From positions 1-64,000 of the forward strand of contig NZ_JAHSTU010000006.1 of assembly GCF_019145495.1 (NCBI RefSeq): 64,000 nucleotides of DNA. The letters run 5' to 3'. The position numbers were made by a program, and so were the translations under genes. Below the pieces are notes generated by a model, which saw only the letters and a program-made list of their open reading frames with translations, did not search any database and was not told the DNA's origin. This DNA comes from Pseudomonas azerbaijanoccidentalis (GTDB lineage: Bacteria; Pseudomonadota; Gammaproteobacteria; Pseudomonadales; Pseudomonadaceae). Positions within the stretch are counted from its first letter, which is position 1. Every line of letters begins with the position of its first letter. Shown piece by piece: positions 16,147 through 24,850 of this stretch.

Positions 16147-17229
16147 ATGCACAAACGTCCGTTGAAGAAGCTGCTTTGCGCCGTTGTCGCGGCTATCGGT
16201 CTGAGCGCCAGCCTGACCGCCAGCGCCGCCGACCCGCTGAAAGTCGGCTTCGTCTATATCGGCCCGATCGGGGACCACGGCTGGACGTATCAGCATGAAC
16301 AGGGACGCAAGGCACTGGCGCAAAAGTTCGGTGATCAGATCACCACCAACTACGTGGAAAACGTTGCCGAAGGCGCCGACGCCGAGCGGGTGATCCGCAA
16401 CATGGCCAAGGACAAGTACGACCTGATTTTCACCACGTCCTTTGGCTACATGAACCCGACGCTGAAAGTCGCCAAGCAGTTTCCCAACGTGATCTTCGAA
16501 CACGCCACCGGCTACAAGCAGGACAAGAATCTGGGCACCTACCTGGCGCGCACGTATGAAGGGCGCTACGTCGGCGGTTTCCTCGCGGCGAAGATGACCA
16601 AGACCAAGAAGATCGGCTACGTCGCATCGTTCCCGATCCCGGAAGTGATCCGCGACATCAACGCCATTCAACTGGCCCTGAACAAGTACAACCCAGGCAC
16701 TGAAATCAAAGTGGTGTGGGTCAACTCCTGGTTCGACCCAGGCAAGGAAGCCGATGCCGCCAACGCGCTGATCGACCAGGGCGTGGACGTGGTGTTCCAG
16801 CACACCGACAGCCCGGCACCGATCCAGGCGGCCGAACGTCGCGGCGTGTATGCCGTGGGCTACGCTTCGGACATGGCGCACTTCGGCCCCAAAGCGGTGC
16901 TGACTTCCATCGTCAACGACTGGGCACCGCACTACATTCAGGCGACCCAAAGCGTGATCGACCACGCCTGGAAATCCCAGGATTATTGGGGCGGTTTGAA
17001 GGAAGGGACAGTTGAACTGCCGATCAGTGACCTGGTACCGCCCGCCGTGAAATCCGAAGCCGAGCAGATCATTGCCGACATCAAGAGCGGTGCGTTGCAT
17101 CCGTTCACCGGGCCGATCAAGGATCAGGCCGGGACCGTGAAAATCCCTGCCGGCGTGAGCGCAACCAATGCGGAACTGGCCTCGATGAACTATTACGTGG
17201 AAGGCATGAAGGCTGAGATTCCGAAGTAA
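16147..17229 (+). CDS. BMP family ABC importer substrate-binding protein
   Basis: This 360-residue periplasmic binding protein of the Bmp/Med (PnrA-like) family has a signal peptide (basic MHKRPLKK, hydrophobic core, ASA cleavage near residue 28). The mature part begins with KVGFVYIGPIGDHGWTYQH, typical of nucleoside-binding BMP proteins. The ATG at 16147 is chosen because GGAG lies 9 bases upstream. It probably delivers purine nucleosides or bases to the ATPase/permeases at 7777-11386, although it is not in the same operon. Confidence 0.9.
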   Translation: MHKRPLKKLLCAVVAAIGLSASLTASAADPLKVGFVYIGPIGDHGWTYQHEQGRKALAQKFGDQITTNYVENVAEGADAERVIRNMAKDKYDLIFTTSFGYMNPTLKVAKQFPNVIFEHATGYKQDKNLGTYLARTYEGRYVGGFLAAKMTKTKKIGYVASFPIPEVIRDINAIQLALNKYNPGTEIKVVWVNSWFDPGKEADAANALIDQGVDVVFQHTDSPAPIQAAERRGVYAVGYASDMAHFGPKAVLTSIVNDWAPHYIQATQSVIDHAWKSQDYWGGLKEGTVELPISDLVPPAVKSEAEQIIADIKSGALHPFTGPIKDQAGTVKIPAGVSATNAELASMNYYVEGMKAEIPK

Positions 17230-17242
17230 AACACCGCCCACT

Positions 17243-17328
17243 GTAGGAGCTGCCGCAGGCTGCGATCTTTTGATCTAGTTTTTTAGAAGATCAAGATCAA
17301 AAGATCGCAGCCTGCGGCAGCTCCTACA
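17243..17328. repeat. REPIN (GTAGGAGCTGCCGCAGGC type)
   Basis: Near-perfect inverted arms of the GTAGGAGCTGCCGCAGGCTG unit, with a short AT-rich centre, sit between the BMP gene and the oxygenase gene. Confidence 0.9.
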
Positions 17329-17358
17329 TTGGATCTTCAGCGTTTTTAAGGATTGTGT

Positions 17359-18324
17359 ATGAACAGCCTTCCCATCATCGACATCAGCCCGCTCTACAGC
17401 GATGACCAAAACGCCTGGCAAGCCGTCGCCGCATACATCGACCGCGCCTGCCGCGAATGGGGCTTCTTCTATATCAAGGGCCACCCGATTTCCGCCGAAC
17501 GCATCGACGCGCTGCTCGACAGTGCCAAGCGTTTCTTCGCCCAACCCACCGCCGAAAAGCTCACCATCGACATCACCCAGACCCGCCACCATCGCGGTTA
17601 TGGCGCCATCGCCACCGAGCAACTCGACCCGAGCAAACCCAGCGACCTGAAAGAAACTTTCGACATGGGTCTGCACCTGCCCGCCGACCATCCCGACGTG
17701 CTGGCGGAAAAACCCTTGCGCGGCCCCAACCGGCATCCGTCACTGCCGGGTTGGGAAACGCTGATGGAGCAGCACTACCTCGACATGCAAGCGCTGGCGC
17801 AAACCCTGTTGCGGGCAATGACCCTGGCGCTGGGCATCGAACGGGATTTTTTCGATTCGCGCTTCAGTGAGCCGGTCAGCGTGTTGCGCATGATCCACTA
17901 CCCGCCGCGCCACACCGCCAGCTCTGAAGAACAACAAGGTGCCGGGGCCCATACCGATTACGGCTGCATCACGCTGCTCTACCAGGATGCGGCCGGCGGC
18001 CTGCAAGTGCGCAACGTGAAAGGTGAGTGGATCGATGCGCCGCCAATCGATGGCACGTTCGTGGTCAACCTCGGCGACATGATGGCGCGCTGGAGCAACG
18101 ACCGTTACCTGTCGACGCCACACCGGGTGATCAGCCCCCTCGGCGTGGATCGCTACTCGATGCCGTTCTTTGCCGAACCGCACCTGGACACCCGTATCGA
18201 ATGCCTGCCGGGGTGCCAGGACGAATTGCATCCGGCGAAGTATCCGAGCACCACTTGCGCCCAGTTTTTGCTCTCGCGGTTTGCCGACACCTACGCTTAT
18301 CGACGGGAACAGGAAGCGGTCTAA
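17359..18324 (+). CDS. 2-oxoglutarate/Fe(II)-dependent oxygenase (isopenicillin N synthase family)
   Basis: This 321-residue protein has an N-terminal DIOX_N domain (IIDISPLYS at the start) and a 2OG-Fe(II) oxygenase core. The iron ligands are seen in GAHTDYGCITLL (His and Asp) and TPHRVISP (His); the oxoglutarate-binding Arg is in DRYSMPFF. AAGGA lies 6 bases before the ATG. The family covers many oxidations. Placement next to the BMP binding protein and adenine deaminase, as in P. aeruginosa PA0147-PA0148, suggests a purine-related substrate, but this is not known. Confidence 0.88.
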   Translation: MNSLPIIDISPLYSDDQNAWQAVAAYIDRACREWGFFYIKGHPISAERIDALLDSAKRFFAQPTAEKLTIDITQTRHHRGYGAIATEQLDPSKPSDLKETFDMGLHLPADHPDVLAEKPLRGPNRHPSLPGWETLMEQHYLDMQALAQTLLRAMTLALGIERDFFDSRFSEPVSVLRMIHYPPRHTASSEEQQGAGAHTDYGCITLLYQDAAGGLQVRNVKGEWIDAPPIDGTFVVNLGDMMARWSNDRYLSTPHRVISPLGVDRYSMPFFAEPHLDTRIECLPGCQDELHPAKYPSTTCAQFLLSRFADTYAYRREQEAV

Positions 18325-18407
18325 TGAACCTGCTGGTCAGGTTTTAGCAATTGTTGCTGCAAGCATCTGTAGAATGCCCGCCATCTGCACCTGATGAGAA
18401 AAGAATT

Positions 18408-19361
18408 ATGTACGACTGGCTGAACGCCCTGCCCAAGGCAGAACTGCATTTGCACCTGGAGGGTTCCCTTGAGCCCGAGTTGCTGTTCGCCCTGGCTGAA
18501 CGCAACAAGATCGCCCTGCCGTGGAGCGATGTCGACGCCTTGCGCAAGGCCTACGCCTTTAACAACCTGCAAGAATTCCTCGACCTGTATTACCAGGGCG
18601 CCGATGTATTGCGCACGTCCCAGGACTTCTACGACCTGACCTGGGCCTACTTGCTGCGCTGCAAGGCACAGAACGTGATTCACACCGAACCGTTCTTCGA
18701 CCCGCAGACCCACACCGATCGGGGCATCCCGTTCGAAGTGGTGCTCAACGGCATCGCCGCCGCACTCAAGGATGGCGAGCAGCAACTGGGCATCACCAGT
18801 GGTTTGATCCTGAGCTTCCTGCGTCACCTGAGCGAAGAACAGGCGCAGAAAACCCTCGACCAAGCGCTGCCGTTCCGCGATGCGTTCGTTGCCGTGGGCC
18901 TGGACAGTTCCGAGATGGGCCACCCGCCGAGCAAGTTCCAGCGCGTGTTCGACCGTGCCCGTCATGAAGGTTTCCTGACCGTCGCCCACGCCGGTGAAGA
19001 AGGCCCGCCCGAGTACATCTGGGAAGCCCTCGACTTGCTGAAAATCCAGCGCATCGACCATGGCGTGCGCGCCATAGAAGACGAGCGCCTGATGCAGCGG
19101 ATCATCGACGAGCAGATCCCGCTGACCGTGTGCCCGTTGTCGAACACCAAGCTCTGCGTGTTCGATCACATGTCGCAGCACAACATTCTCGACATGCTCG
19201 AACGTGGCGTGAAAGTCACCGTGAACTCCGATGACCCGGCGTACTTCGGCGGTTATGTCACCGAGAACTTCCATGCGCTGTACACCGACCTGGGCATGAC
19301 TCAGGACCAGGCCAAACGCCTGGCGCAAAACAGCCTGGATGCGCGGCTGGTAAAACCGTAA
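18408..19361 (+). CDS. Adenine deaminase (adenosine deaminase-like family)
   Basis: This 317-residue amidohydrolase starts with KAELHLHLEGS, carrying the metal-binding HxH. It continues with the HAGEEGP segment (catalytic Glu) and SDDPAYFGGY (metal Asp pair). It resembles P. aeruginosa PA0148, shown to deaminate adenine to hypoxanthine rather than adenosine. The start at 18408 gives the standard length. It is 83 bp after the oxygenase gene on the same strand and forms the last step of the purine block. Confidence 0.9.
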   Translation: MYDWLNALPKAELHLHLEGSLEPELLFALAERNKIALPWSDVDALRKAYAFNNLQEFLDLYYQGADVLRTSQDFYDLTWAYLLRCKAQNVIHTEPFFDPQTHTDRGIPFEVVLNGIAAALKDGEQQLGITSGLILSFLRHLSEEQAQKTLDQALPFRDAFVAVGLDSSEMGHPPSKFQRVFDRARHEGFLTVAHAGEEGPPEYIWEALDLLKIQRIDHGVRAIEDERLMQRIIDEQIPLTVCPLSNTKLCVFDHMSQHNILDMLERGVKVTVNSDDPAYFGGYVTENFHALYTDLGMTQDQAKRLAQNSLDARLVKP

Positions 19362-19376
19362 GCATCACGCCCCCTT

Positions 19377-19402
19377 GTAGGAGCTGGCTTGCCAGCTCCT
19401 AC
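19377..19402. repeat. Compact palindromic REP hairpin
   Basis: GTAGGAGCTGGC and its perfect complement are separated by only TT, so this is a single self-complementary REP. It lies 15 bp after the adenine deaminase stop, is followed by a few T residues, and may serve as terminator between convergent genes. Confidence 0.75.
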
Positions 19403-19423
19403 AGGTTTTGTGTCACGTAAGCT

Positions 19424-20158
19424 CTACAGTGCCATTTCCAGTTCGGTTTGCTTGGCAAAACGGTGGATTTCACGTTGCCCGGTGGCCGTGACCTGCAAGG
19501 CACGCGAATCGTTGGGCAGATTCAACCAGCCCGACTGCATGAACAACTGCAACAACGCAGCCCCCAATGATCCGCCCATGTGCGGACGTCTTTCGCTCCA
19601 GTCCGGGCAAGCACAGGCCGCCCTGCCGTTGCGATGCGCGAGTGCCTGAATGTATACGCCGCGGGCCGCCAGTTCGGTGGAGCCCTTTAACGTGATCGTC
19701 ACGCGCTGATCAAACTGCTCGATCCACCCCGCATCCAGTAACCGCTGATAAAGATCCGCCGCCAGGGTTCCACCCAAATGGTCGTCGCACAGGCGTGCGC
19801 GCAACACCGACGAACGCAGTGCCTGGGGCTTGGCCAGGGGTATGGGGCGCTTGAAGACCGGCGGGATTTGCTGCGGCGTGCTGGCCAGCGTTGCGCTGGC
19901 CAATGCCTCGATCGCGGCGCCGATTTCAGGGGCTGCCAGGCGGAAAAACCGCTTGCGCCCGCGAGACTCGACTTTCAACAGACCTCCGGCGGACAAGCGC
20001 CCCAAGTGTGCACTGGCCGAAGACGGTGAAAGGCCGGCCAACAAGGCCAGCTCTTCGGTTTGGCGCGCCGAGCCGTCCATCAAGGCCCACATCATTGCGC
20101 TGCGCTTTGGGTCAGCCAGCAACGTGGCTATCTGGCTGATGCAAGGTGCATGTTCCAT
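19424..20158 (-). CDS. ArsR-type winged-helix regulator with C-terminal extension
   Basis: This 244-residue protein has an N-terminal ArsR/SmtB-type domain (about 10-85; LAGLSPSSASAHLGRL then SAGGLL). A longer C-terminal region follows in which CACPDWSERRPH is conserved-looking. The start at 20158 is preceded by GGGAG with good spacing; a frame extension upstream to 20290 has no homology. A Cys-rich metal site of the classical ArsR kind is not evident. Its target is unknown; the nearest upstream gene on the same strand is another regulator. Confidence 0.82.
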   Translation of the reverse strand: MEHAPCISQIATLLADPKRSAMMWALMDGSARQTEELALLAGLSPSSASAHLGRLSAGGLLKVESRGRKRFFRLAAPEIGAAIEALASATLASTPQQIPPVFKRPIPLAKPQALRSSVLRARLCDDHLGGTLAADLYQRLLDAGWIEQFDQRVTITLKGSTELAARGVYIQALAHRNGRAACACPDWSERRPHMGGSLGAALLQLFMQSGWLNLPNDSRALQVTATGQREIHRFAKQTELEMAL

Positions 20159-20472
20159 GTATTCACTCCCTGTTGAATCGTTTCGTCTACTGCTCGGAGA
20201 CATCTTGACCAGTAATGTGTCGTCGGCCAAGACGCAGAAACCGCCATAAACCGGGCAAAGTCTTTGCTTACCCACCCCATCGCCGGGCAACTGTTGCAGA
20301 GGGCGGGCATGGGGACACGGGACCAGACCGACGCCAGCGAGGCCCCACCATTGCGGGCGACGGGGCGTGCATCGGGCGAGCGCTAGTATAGGCGGGTTAA
20401 CCGCCGGTTCCTGCCCTTGGCAAACCGTTGGTGCTGATAGTTCCTGAGGGAAATTTCGCTTTTTACCTGCGA
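20159..20472. other. Intergenic region upstream of the ArsR gene, no gene seen
   Basis: This 314-bp stretch lies between two minus-strand regulator genes. It has a small inverted repeat (GGCGG-GTTAA-CCGCC, 20391-20405) preceded by TAGTATA, which could be a plus-strand -10 element. No open frame here has a ribosome binding site or family resemblance. A small RNA is possible but unsupported. Confidence 0.3.
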
Positions 20473-21402
20473 CTAATCATCGATACCCGCCAACCCCGGA
20501 AAATGACTGCTCAAACGGGCGCATCGACTGGCAAGCATTTCCCGCAACAGGTTCACAGGCTTACTCAATTGTGCGCGATGGGCGCACAACAGATTCAGCG
20601 GTGCGCGCTCACACAGCAGCTCAGGCATCAGTACTTTCAAACGACCGGCGAGCACATCCCCGGCCACATCCAGCCACGATTTGTAAGCGATGCCCGCCCC
20701 GGCCAGTGCCCACAGCCGCACGACATCGGCGTCGTCGCTGAAACGGTCGCCACTGACGGTCAAACTGACCTCACGCTTGCCATCGTGAAAACTCCAATGG
20801 TCATGAACGCGGCTACCGAGCATGAACAGCAGGCAATTGTGCTGCGCCAATTGCTCCAGCTGCCGCGGTTCGCCATGCCGGGCGAGGTAACCCGGCGCGG
20901 CACACAGTACGCGGCGGTTTTGCGCGGCGATGGGCAGCGCCACCAGGCTGGAATCCTCCGGCTCGCCGTAACGCAGGGCAATGTCCACTGGCTGGCGAAA
21001 CAAGTCGGCAATGCGGTCGCCCAACAGCAAGCGCACGGTGAGTTTCGGGTGCTCGCGCTGAAATTCGTCCAGCCACGGCAGCAGCAGGTTACGGCCGAAG
21101 TCCGACGGTGCCGACAACTGCAACACGCCGCTGACCTGATCCTGACCACTGGCCAACAAGCGCCGGCCCTCATCGAGGTTGCTCAGGGCCGCACGGGCGT
21201 ACTCCAGAAAACCTTCACCCTCGGCGGTCAGGCGCAGGCTGCGTGTCGAGCGGGCGAGCAAGCGGGCACCGAGTTGCTGCTCGATGCGTTTCAGCGCCGC
21301 GCTGGCCACCGCCGCCGACATGTCCATGCCCCGCGCGGCTGCCGACAAACTGCCCAGGTCCGCCGCCCGAACGAACAACTGCAAGTCATCGAAACGCAGC
21401 AT
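20473..21402 (-). CDS. LysR-type transcriptional regulator
   Basis: This 309-residue LysR protein has its helix-turn-helix at about residues 17-36 (LSAAARGMDMSAAVASAALK) and a substrate-binding-like domain. It is of the CrgA/AaeR-like subgroup that often controls a divergent oxidoreductase. The divergent neighbours are a small monooxygenase and a zinc-type dehydrogenase, starting 115 bp away, and they are the likely targets. The ligand is probably a quinone or reactive electrophile (inference). Confidence 0.88.
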   Translation of the reverse strand: MLRFDDLQLFVRAADLGSLSAAARGMDMSAAVASAALKRIEQQLGARLLARSTRSLRLTAEGEGFLEYARAALSNLDEGRRLLASGQDQVSGVLQLSAPSDFGRNLLLPWLDEFQREHPKLTVRLLLGDRIADLFRQPVDIALRYGEPEDSSLVALPIAAQNRRVLCAAPGYLARHGEPRQLEQLAQHNCLLFMLGSRVHDHWSFHDGKREVSLTVSGDRFSDDADVVRLWALAGAGIAYKSWLDVAGDVLAGRLKVLMPELLCERAPLNLLCAHRAQLSKPVNLLREMLASRCARLSSHFPGLAGIDD

Positions 21403-21516
21403 CCAAAAACCCTATTATCAAAAAAATATTGAAAGAGACTGCTCTTTTAGCGGGTTTTATCTTCAGGAGAAATAGCCAATCATCTGTCCATCGAAATCAC
21501 TTCTGCGGAGTTCCCG

Positions 21517-21810
21517 ATGTCCCAGCCGTTTACCGCCATCGCCACCCTCATCGCCAAACCCGGAAAACAGGATGCCCTTGAGCAGCACCTGCGAGCGCTG
21601 GTGGAGCCGACCAGAGCCGAAGCCGGTTGCGGCCAATATGACTTGCACCAGGACCTGGCCAACCCGCTGGCCTTCTACATGATCGAACACTGGAGCAGCG
21701 ACGAAGCCCTGCAAGCCCACGACAACAGCGCGCATATCCAGAACTTCCGCGCCAAGGCCGGTGATTTCCTCGAACACTTCGAACTCAAGCGCCTGCGTTC
21801 CATCGCCTGA
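21517..21810 (+). CDS. Antibiotic biosynthesis monooxygenase-domain protein (YgiN-like)
   Basis: This 97-residue single-domain dimeric alpha/beta-barrel (ABM) protein is of the type seen in YgiN quinol monooxygenase. Visible family features are the N-terminal strand with FTAIATLIAKPGK, the LVEPTRAEAGCGQYDLH segment, and FYMIEHWSSDEAL followed by the AH..S helix. It is divergent from the LysR gene and 32 bp upstream of the dehydrogenase gene, so probably in one operon for quinone or aldehyde handling. Confidence 0.85.
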   Translation: MSQPFTAIATLIAKPGKQDALEQHLRALVEPTRAEAGCGQYDLHQDLANPLAFYMIEHWSSDEALQAHDNSAHIQNFRAKAGDFLEHFELKRLRSIA

Positions 21811-21842
21811 AGCCTTCTTCTATTACTGTTGCGGAGCCCTGC

Positions 21843-22856
21843 ATGAAAGCCATTGCCTATTACGCGTCCCTGCCGATCAGCGACGAAAAATCCCTGCAAG
21901 ACATCGAACTGCCGGAGCCGGTCGCCGGGCCGCGCGATCTGTTGGTCGAAGTCAAAGCCATTTCGGTGAACCCGGTGGACACCAAGGTCCGTCAGAACGT
22001 CCAGCCTGAAGCTGGCGCAGCCAAAGTGCTGGGCTGGGACGTGGCCGGTGTGGTCAAGGCGGTCGGTAGCGACGTGACCCTGTTCAAGGCCGGTGACAAG
22101 GTGTTCTACGCCGGCTCCATCGCCCGGGCCGGCGGCAACAGCGAACTGCACGTTGTCGATGAGCGGATCGTCGGCCACATGCCCAAGAGCCTTGGTTTCG
22201 CAGAAGCCGCCGCCCTGCCCTTGACCGCCATCACCGCTTGGGAATTGCTCTTCGAGCGCCTGCAAGTGCGTAAGGGCAAAACCGATGAAGGCCAGAGCCT
22301 GCTGATCGTCGGTGCGGCTGGCGGGGTGGGTTCGATCCTTACGCAACTGGCCCGGCAGCTCACCGCGCTTAAGGTGATCGGCACGGCATCACGCCCACAA
22401 ACCCAGAGCTGGGTCAAAGAGCTGGGCGCCAATCATGTGATCGACCACAGCCAGCCGCTGAGCGAAGCGCTCAAACAAGCAGGTCTTGATCAGGTGACTC
22501 ACGTTGCCAGCCTGACCCAGACCGACCATCACCTCGATCAGCTGGTCGAGGCGTTGGCACCGCAGGGCAAACTGGCGCTGATCGACGATCCGAAAAGCCT
22601 CGACGTGACCAAGCTCAAGCGCAAGAGCCTGTCGCTGCACTGGGAGTTCATGTACACCCGCTCCTTGTTCGAAACCGCGGACATGATTGAACAGCACCAC
22701 TTGCTCAACCGCGTGGCGCAGTTGATTGATGCCGGGACGCTGAAAACCACGGTTGGCGAGCATTTCGGCACCATCAACGCGGCGAATCTGCGCCGGGCTC
22801 ATGCGCTGCTGGAAAGCGGAAAATCCAAGGGCAAGATCGTGCTGGAAGGGTTCTGA
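21843..22856 (+). CDS. Zinc-type alcohol dehydrogenase / quinone oxidoreductase-like protein
   Basis: This 337-residue medium-chain dehydrogenase/reductase is of the zinc-binding dehydrogenase family (QorB/YogA-like). The NAD(P)H Rossmann motif is GAAGGVGSILTQLA, near residue 160. The catalytic-zinc ligands of true alcohol dehydrogenases are not seen, so it is more likely an NADPH:quinone or enone reductase. It follows the YgiN-like gene and ends 14 bp before a strong terminator. Confidence 0.87.
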   Translation: MKAIAYYASLPISDEKSLQDIELPEPVAGPRDLLVEVKAISVNPVDTKVRQNVQPEAGAAKVLGWDVAGVVKAVGSDVTLFKAGDKVFYAGSIARAGGNSELHVVDERIVGHMPKSLGFAEAAALPLTAITAWELLFERLQVRKGKTDEGQSLLIVGAAGGVGSILTQLARQLTALKVIGTASRPQTQSWVKELGANHVIDHSQPLSEALKQAGLDQVTHVASLTQTDHHLDQLVEALAPQGKLALIDDPKSLDVTKLKRKSLSLHWEFMYTRSLFETADMIEQHHLLNRVAQLIDAGTLKTTVGEHFGTINAANLRRAHALLESGKSKGKIVLEGF

Positions 22857-22870
22857 AAACCTGAAAAAAA

Positions 22871-22905
22871 CATCGCCGGCTGATCCGGAGCCGGCGATGT
22901 TTTTT
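22871..22905 (+). terminator. Rho-independent terminator
   Basis: CATCGCCGGCT and its perfect complement flank a 7-base loop and are followed by TTTTTT. An A-run before the stem makes it potentially bidirectional. It ends the monooxygenase-dehydrogenase unit. Confidence 0.95.
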
Positions 22906-23025
22906 GTTACAAACCGTCAGTCCGACAATTGACCCCTGTCACAATAGCGGTCGTATTCGGGGCTACAATCGAAGCTCCTGCGAGGCAACCCTTTGCGTGT
23001 CGTCTTTTACGAGAGGAGATCGAAT

Positions 23026-23199
23026 ATGAAGATCCTGATAAAAGAAATGGCAAAATCCCAGTGGCAAGTTCGCCTGGACCAGCATGCCGTGACGTTCCGT
23101 AGCGAAGCTGAAGCCCTGGCGTTCACACGCCTCCTTGAAGCGCGCATACACGCCCCTCACCAGATCCCCGTCCTTCACCCGCAGCGCGCTGCCGGCTGA
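23026..23199 (+). CDS. Small conserved-looking hypothetical protein
   Basis: This 57-residue protein has no family I recognise. It is preceded by an excellent ribosome binding site (AGAGGAG, 8 bases before the ATG), which decides the start over a frame extension to 22993. It begins with MKILIKEMAKSQWQVRLD, an alternating beta-strand pattern, then a basic, Ala/Glu-rich helix (about 24-40). It ends 7 bp from the convergent MFS gene. Its function is unknown. Confidence 0.65.
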   Translation: MKILIKEMAKSQWQVRLDQHAVTFRSEAEALAFTRLLEARIHAPHQIPVLHPQRAAG

Positions 23200-23206
23200 C
23201 CCGCCG

Positions 23207-24403
23207 TCAGACCTGGGCCTTCACCAGTGCCCGGGCATTTTGCAAACGCCGGGTGAGCATCGCCACGCCCACCACCAGAATCGCACACAGGCTGATGACC
23301 ATGGCCATCGGCATGGCGCTGCCGTCGTGCAAAATCCCCACCAGCGCGGCGGCACCAGCGGCCACGCTGAACTGGATGCAACCGAGCATCGCTGAGGCGC
23401 TACCGGCCCGGGCCCCTTGGCCATTCATCGCGCACGCCGATGCGTTGGGAAGGATGCAACCGAGACTGGCGATACAGACGAACAGCGGAATCAGCAAAGG
23501 CCAGAGTTGCGCGGTGTGCATTGCACTGACGGCGAGCAACGCCAGACCGGCGCCGAGATACACCCACACCGCCCGCGACAGCAGGAATGCCGGCCCGCGC
23601 TTGGCCAGCAAACGTGCGTTGACCTGCGCCACCAGAATGAACCCGGCCGCGTTAGCCCCGAAGAACCAGCCAAAGTGCTCGGCCGGGACGCCATAGAGCT
23701 TGATGAGGACGAACGGTGAACCGGCGATGTAGGAAAACATCCCGGCGATGGCGATACCGCCGGTCAGCGCGTGGCCGAGGTACACCGAATCTTTCAACAG
23801 ACGTCCGTACTGACGCAGCGCCCCTGACATCGGCTGGCGTGGCAGATGGGCCGGCATGCTTTCCGGCAACCCGAACGCCACGGCCAATCCTGCCAGTGCG
23901 CTGAAACCGGTCAGGGCCAGGAAGATCGACTGCCAACCCGTGGTGTTAACCAGCACGCCGCCCAGCATTGGCGCCAGAATGGGTGCCAGGCCCATCACCA
24001 GCATCAATTGCGAAAAGACCTTGGCCGATCCCACCGCATCACATTTATCGCTGACCACCGCCCGCGAAATCACCATCCCTGCGCAGCCGCCCAAGGCCTG
24101 GACAAAGCGTGCAGCGATCAGCCATTGAAGATTCGGCGCGTAGGCACAAGCCAATGAGGCAGCGGTAAACAACCCGACTCCGATCAACAAAGGCAGGCGT
24201 CGCCCGAAACGGTCAGCCACCGGGCCATAGGCCAACTGACCGATGGACAGGCCGAGGAAGTACGCCGCCAATGTCTGTTGAACGTGTTGCTCGTCCGTAC
24301 CGAATGCCAGCGCCATGGCCGGGAAGGCTGGCAGGTAGAAGTCGATCGCCAGCGGACCGAAAGCGCTCAACGCGCCAAGAATCAGAATGGTACGGAAGTT
24401 CAT
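23207..24403 (-). CDS. Bcr/CflA family MFS multidrug efflux transporter
   Basis: This 398-residue, 12-helix inner-membrane transporter has the Bcr/CflA (DHA1) start (LGALSAFGPLAIDFYLPAFP). The MFS motif between helices 2 and 3 reads GPVADRFGRR. Members export chloramphenicol, bicyclomycin or other compounds using the proton gradient. The Met at 24403 is chosen as start because homology begins there. It is a single gene, convergent with the small hypothetical. Confidence 0.9.
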   Translation of the reverse strand: MNFRTILILGALSAFGPLAIDFYLPAFPAMALAFGTDEQHVQQTLAAYFLGLSIGQLAYGPVADRFGRRLPLLIGVGLFTAASLACAYAPNLQWLIAARFVQALGGCAGMVISRAVVSDKCDAVGSAKVFSQLMLVMGLAPILAPMLGGVLVNTTGWQSIFLALTGFSALAGLAVAFGLPESMPAHLPRQPMSGALRQYGRLLKDSVYLGHALTGGIAIAGMFSYIAGSPFVLIKLYGVPAEHFGWFFGANAAGFILVAQVNARLLAKRGPAFLLSRAVWVYLGAGLALLAVSAMHTAQLWPLLIPLFVCIASLGCILPNASACAMNGQGARAGSASAMLGCIQFSVAAGAAALVGILHDGSAMPMAMVISLCAILVVGVAMLTRRLQNARALVKAQV

Positions 24404-24492
24404 CAGGCATCCAGGCATTAGTCGGCAGCCCGACAGTCTAGCCCCGCATGGACGCCTTGAACATTACGATAGCTCGCTAACTATTAAAAAGA

Positions 24493-24690
24493 TCAGGCCA
24501 GTTTGACGCCGTAGCCCTCTTCACTGATCGCCTCGATCACCTGTTGCGCTGACAGTGCGCTCTCGACGCCGACTTCCTTGGCCGCGAGATCGACGCGCAC
24601 GCTGGCGGCCGGGTCTTTGGCCTGAACAGCCTGAGTGATGGCCCGGACGCAATGACCGCAGGACATACCTTCAACATTGAACACTTGCAT
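24493..24690 (-). CDS. copZ: CopZ-like copper chaperone (HMA domain)
   Basis: This 65-residue single heavy-metal-associated domain binds Cu(I) through GMSCGHC (two Cys, near residues 10 and 13) and passes it to the P-type ATPase. AAGGAG lies upstream of the start. The promoter carries a CueR-type operator at 24737-24763, so copper induces it through the CueR gene at 27788. Confidence 0.92.
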   Translation of the reverse strand: MQVFNVEGMSCGHCVRAITQAVQAKDPAASVRVDLAAKEVGVESALSAQQVIEAISEEGYGVKLA

Positions 24691-24736
24691 GGAAAGACTC
24701 CTTTGATGAGGCTCTTGAATGAGGTTGAGTACAGTC

Positions 24737-24763
24737 TTGAGCTTGCCACCATGGCAAGGTCAA
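24737..24763 (-). promoter_or_regulatory. CueR-type operator of copZ
   Basis: On the minus strand, TTGACC (-35) is followed by the dyad CTTGCC-N5-GGCAAG (24742-24758 on the window). It matches the operator in front of copA, the expected target pattern of CueR. Confidence 0.8.
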
Positions 24764-24850
24764 GTTCTGAAGTGATCTGCCGGGCTGGCAATCGGCGTCG
24801 CGCTCGGCCAAGCTGCGTTCATCAATGACTCGATCTCAGGAGATTCAGCC

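Noticed and set aside
20391..20405. Small RNA or riboswitch near GGCGG-GTTAA-CCGCC
   Set aside because: Only a 5-bp stem and a plausible -10 were seen, with no terminator or conserved architecture.
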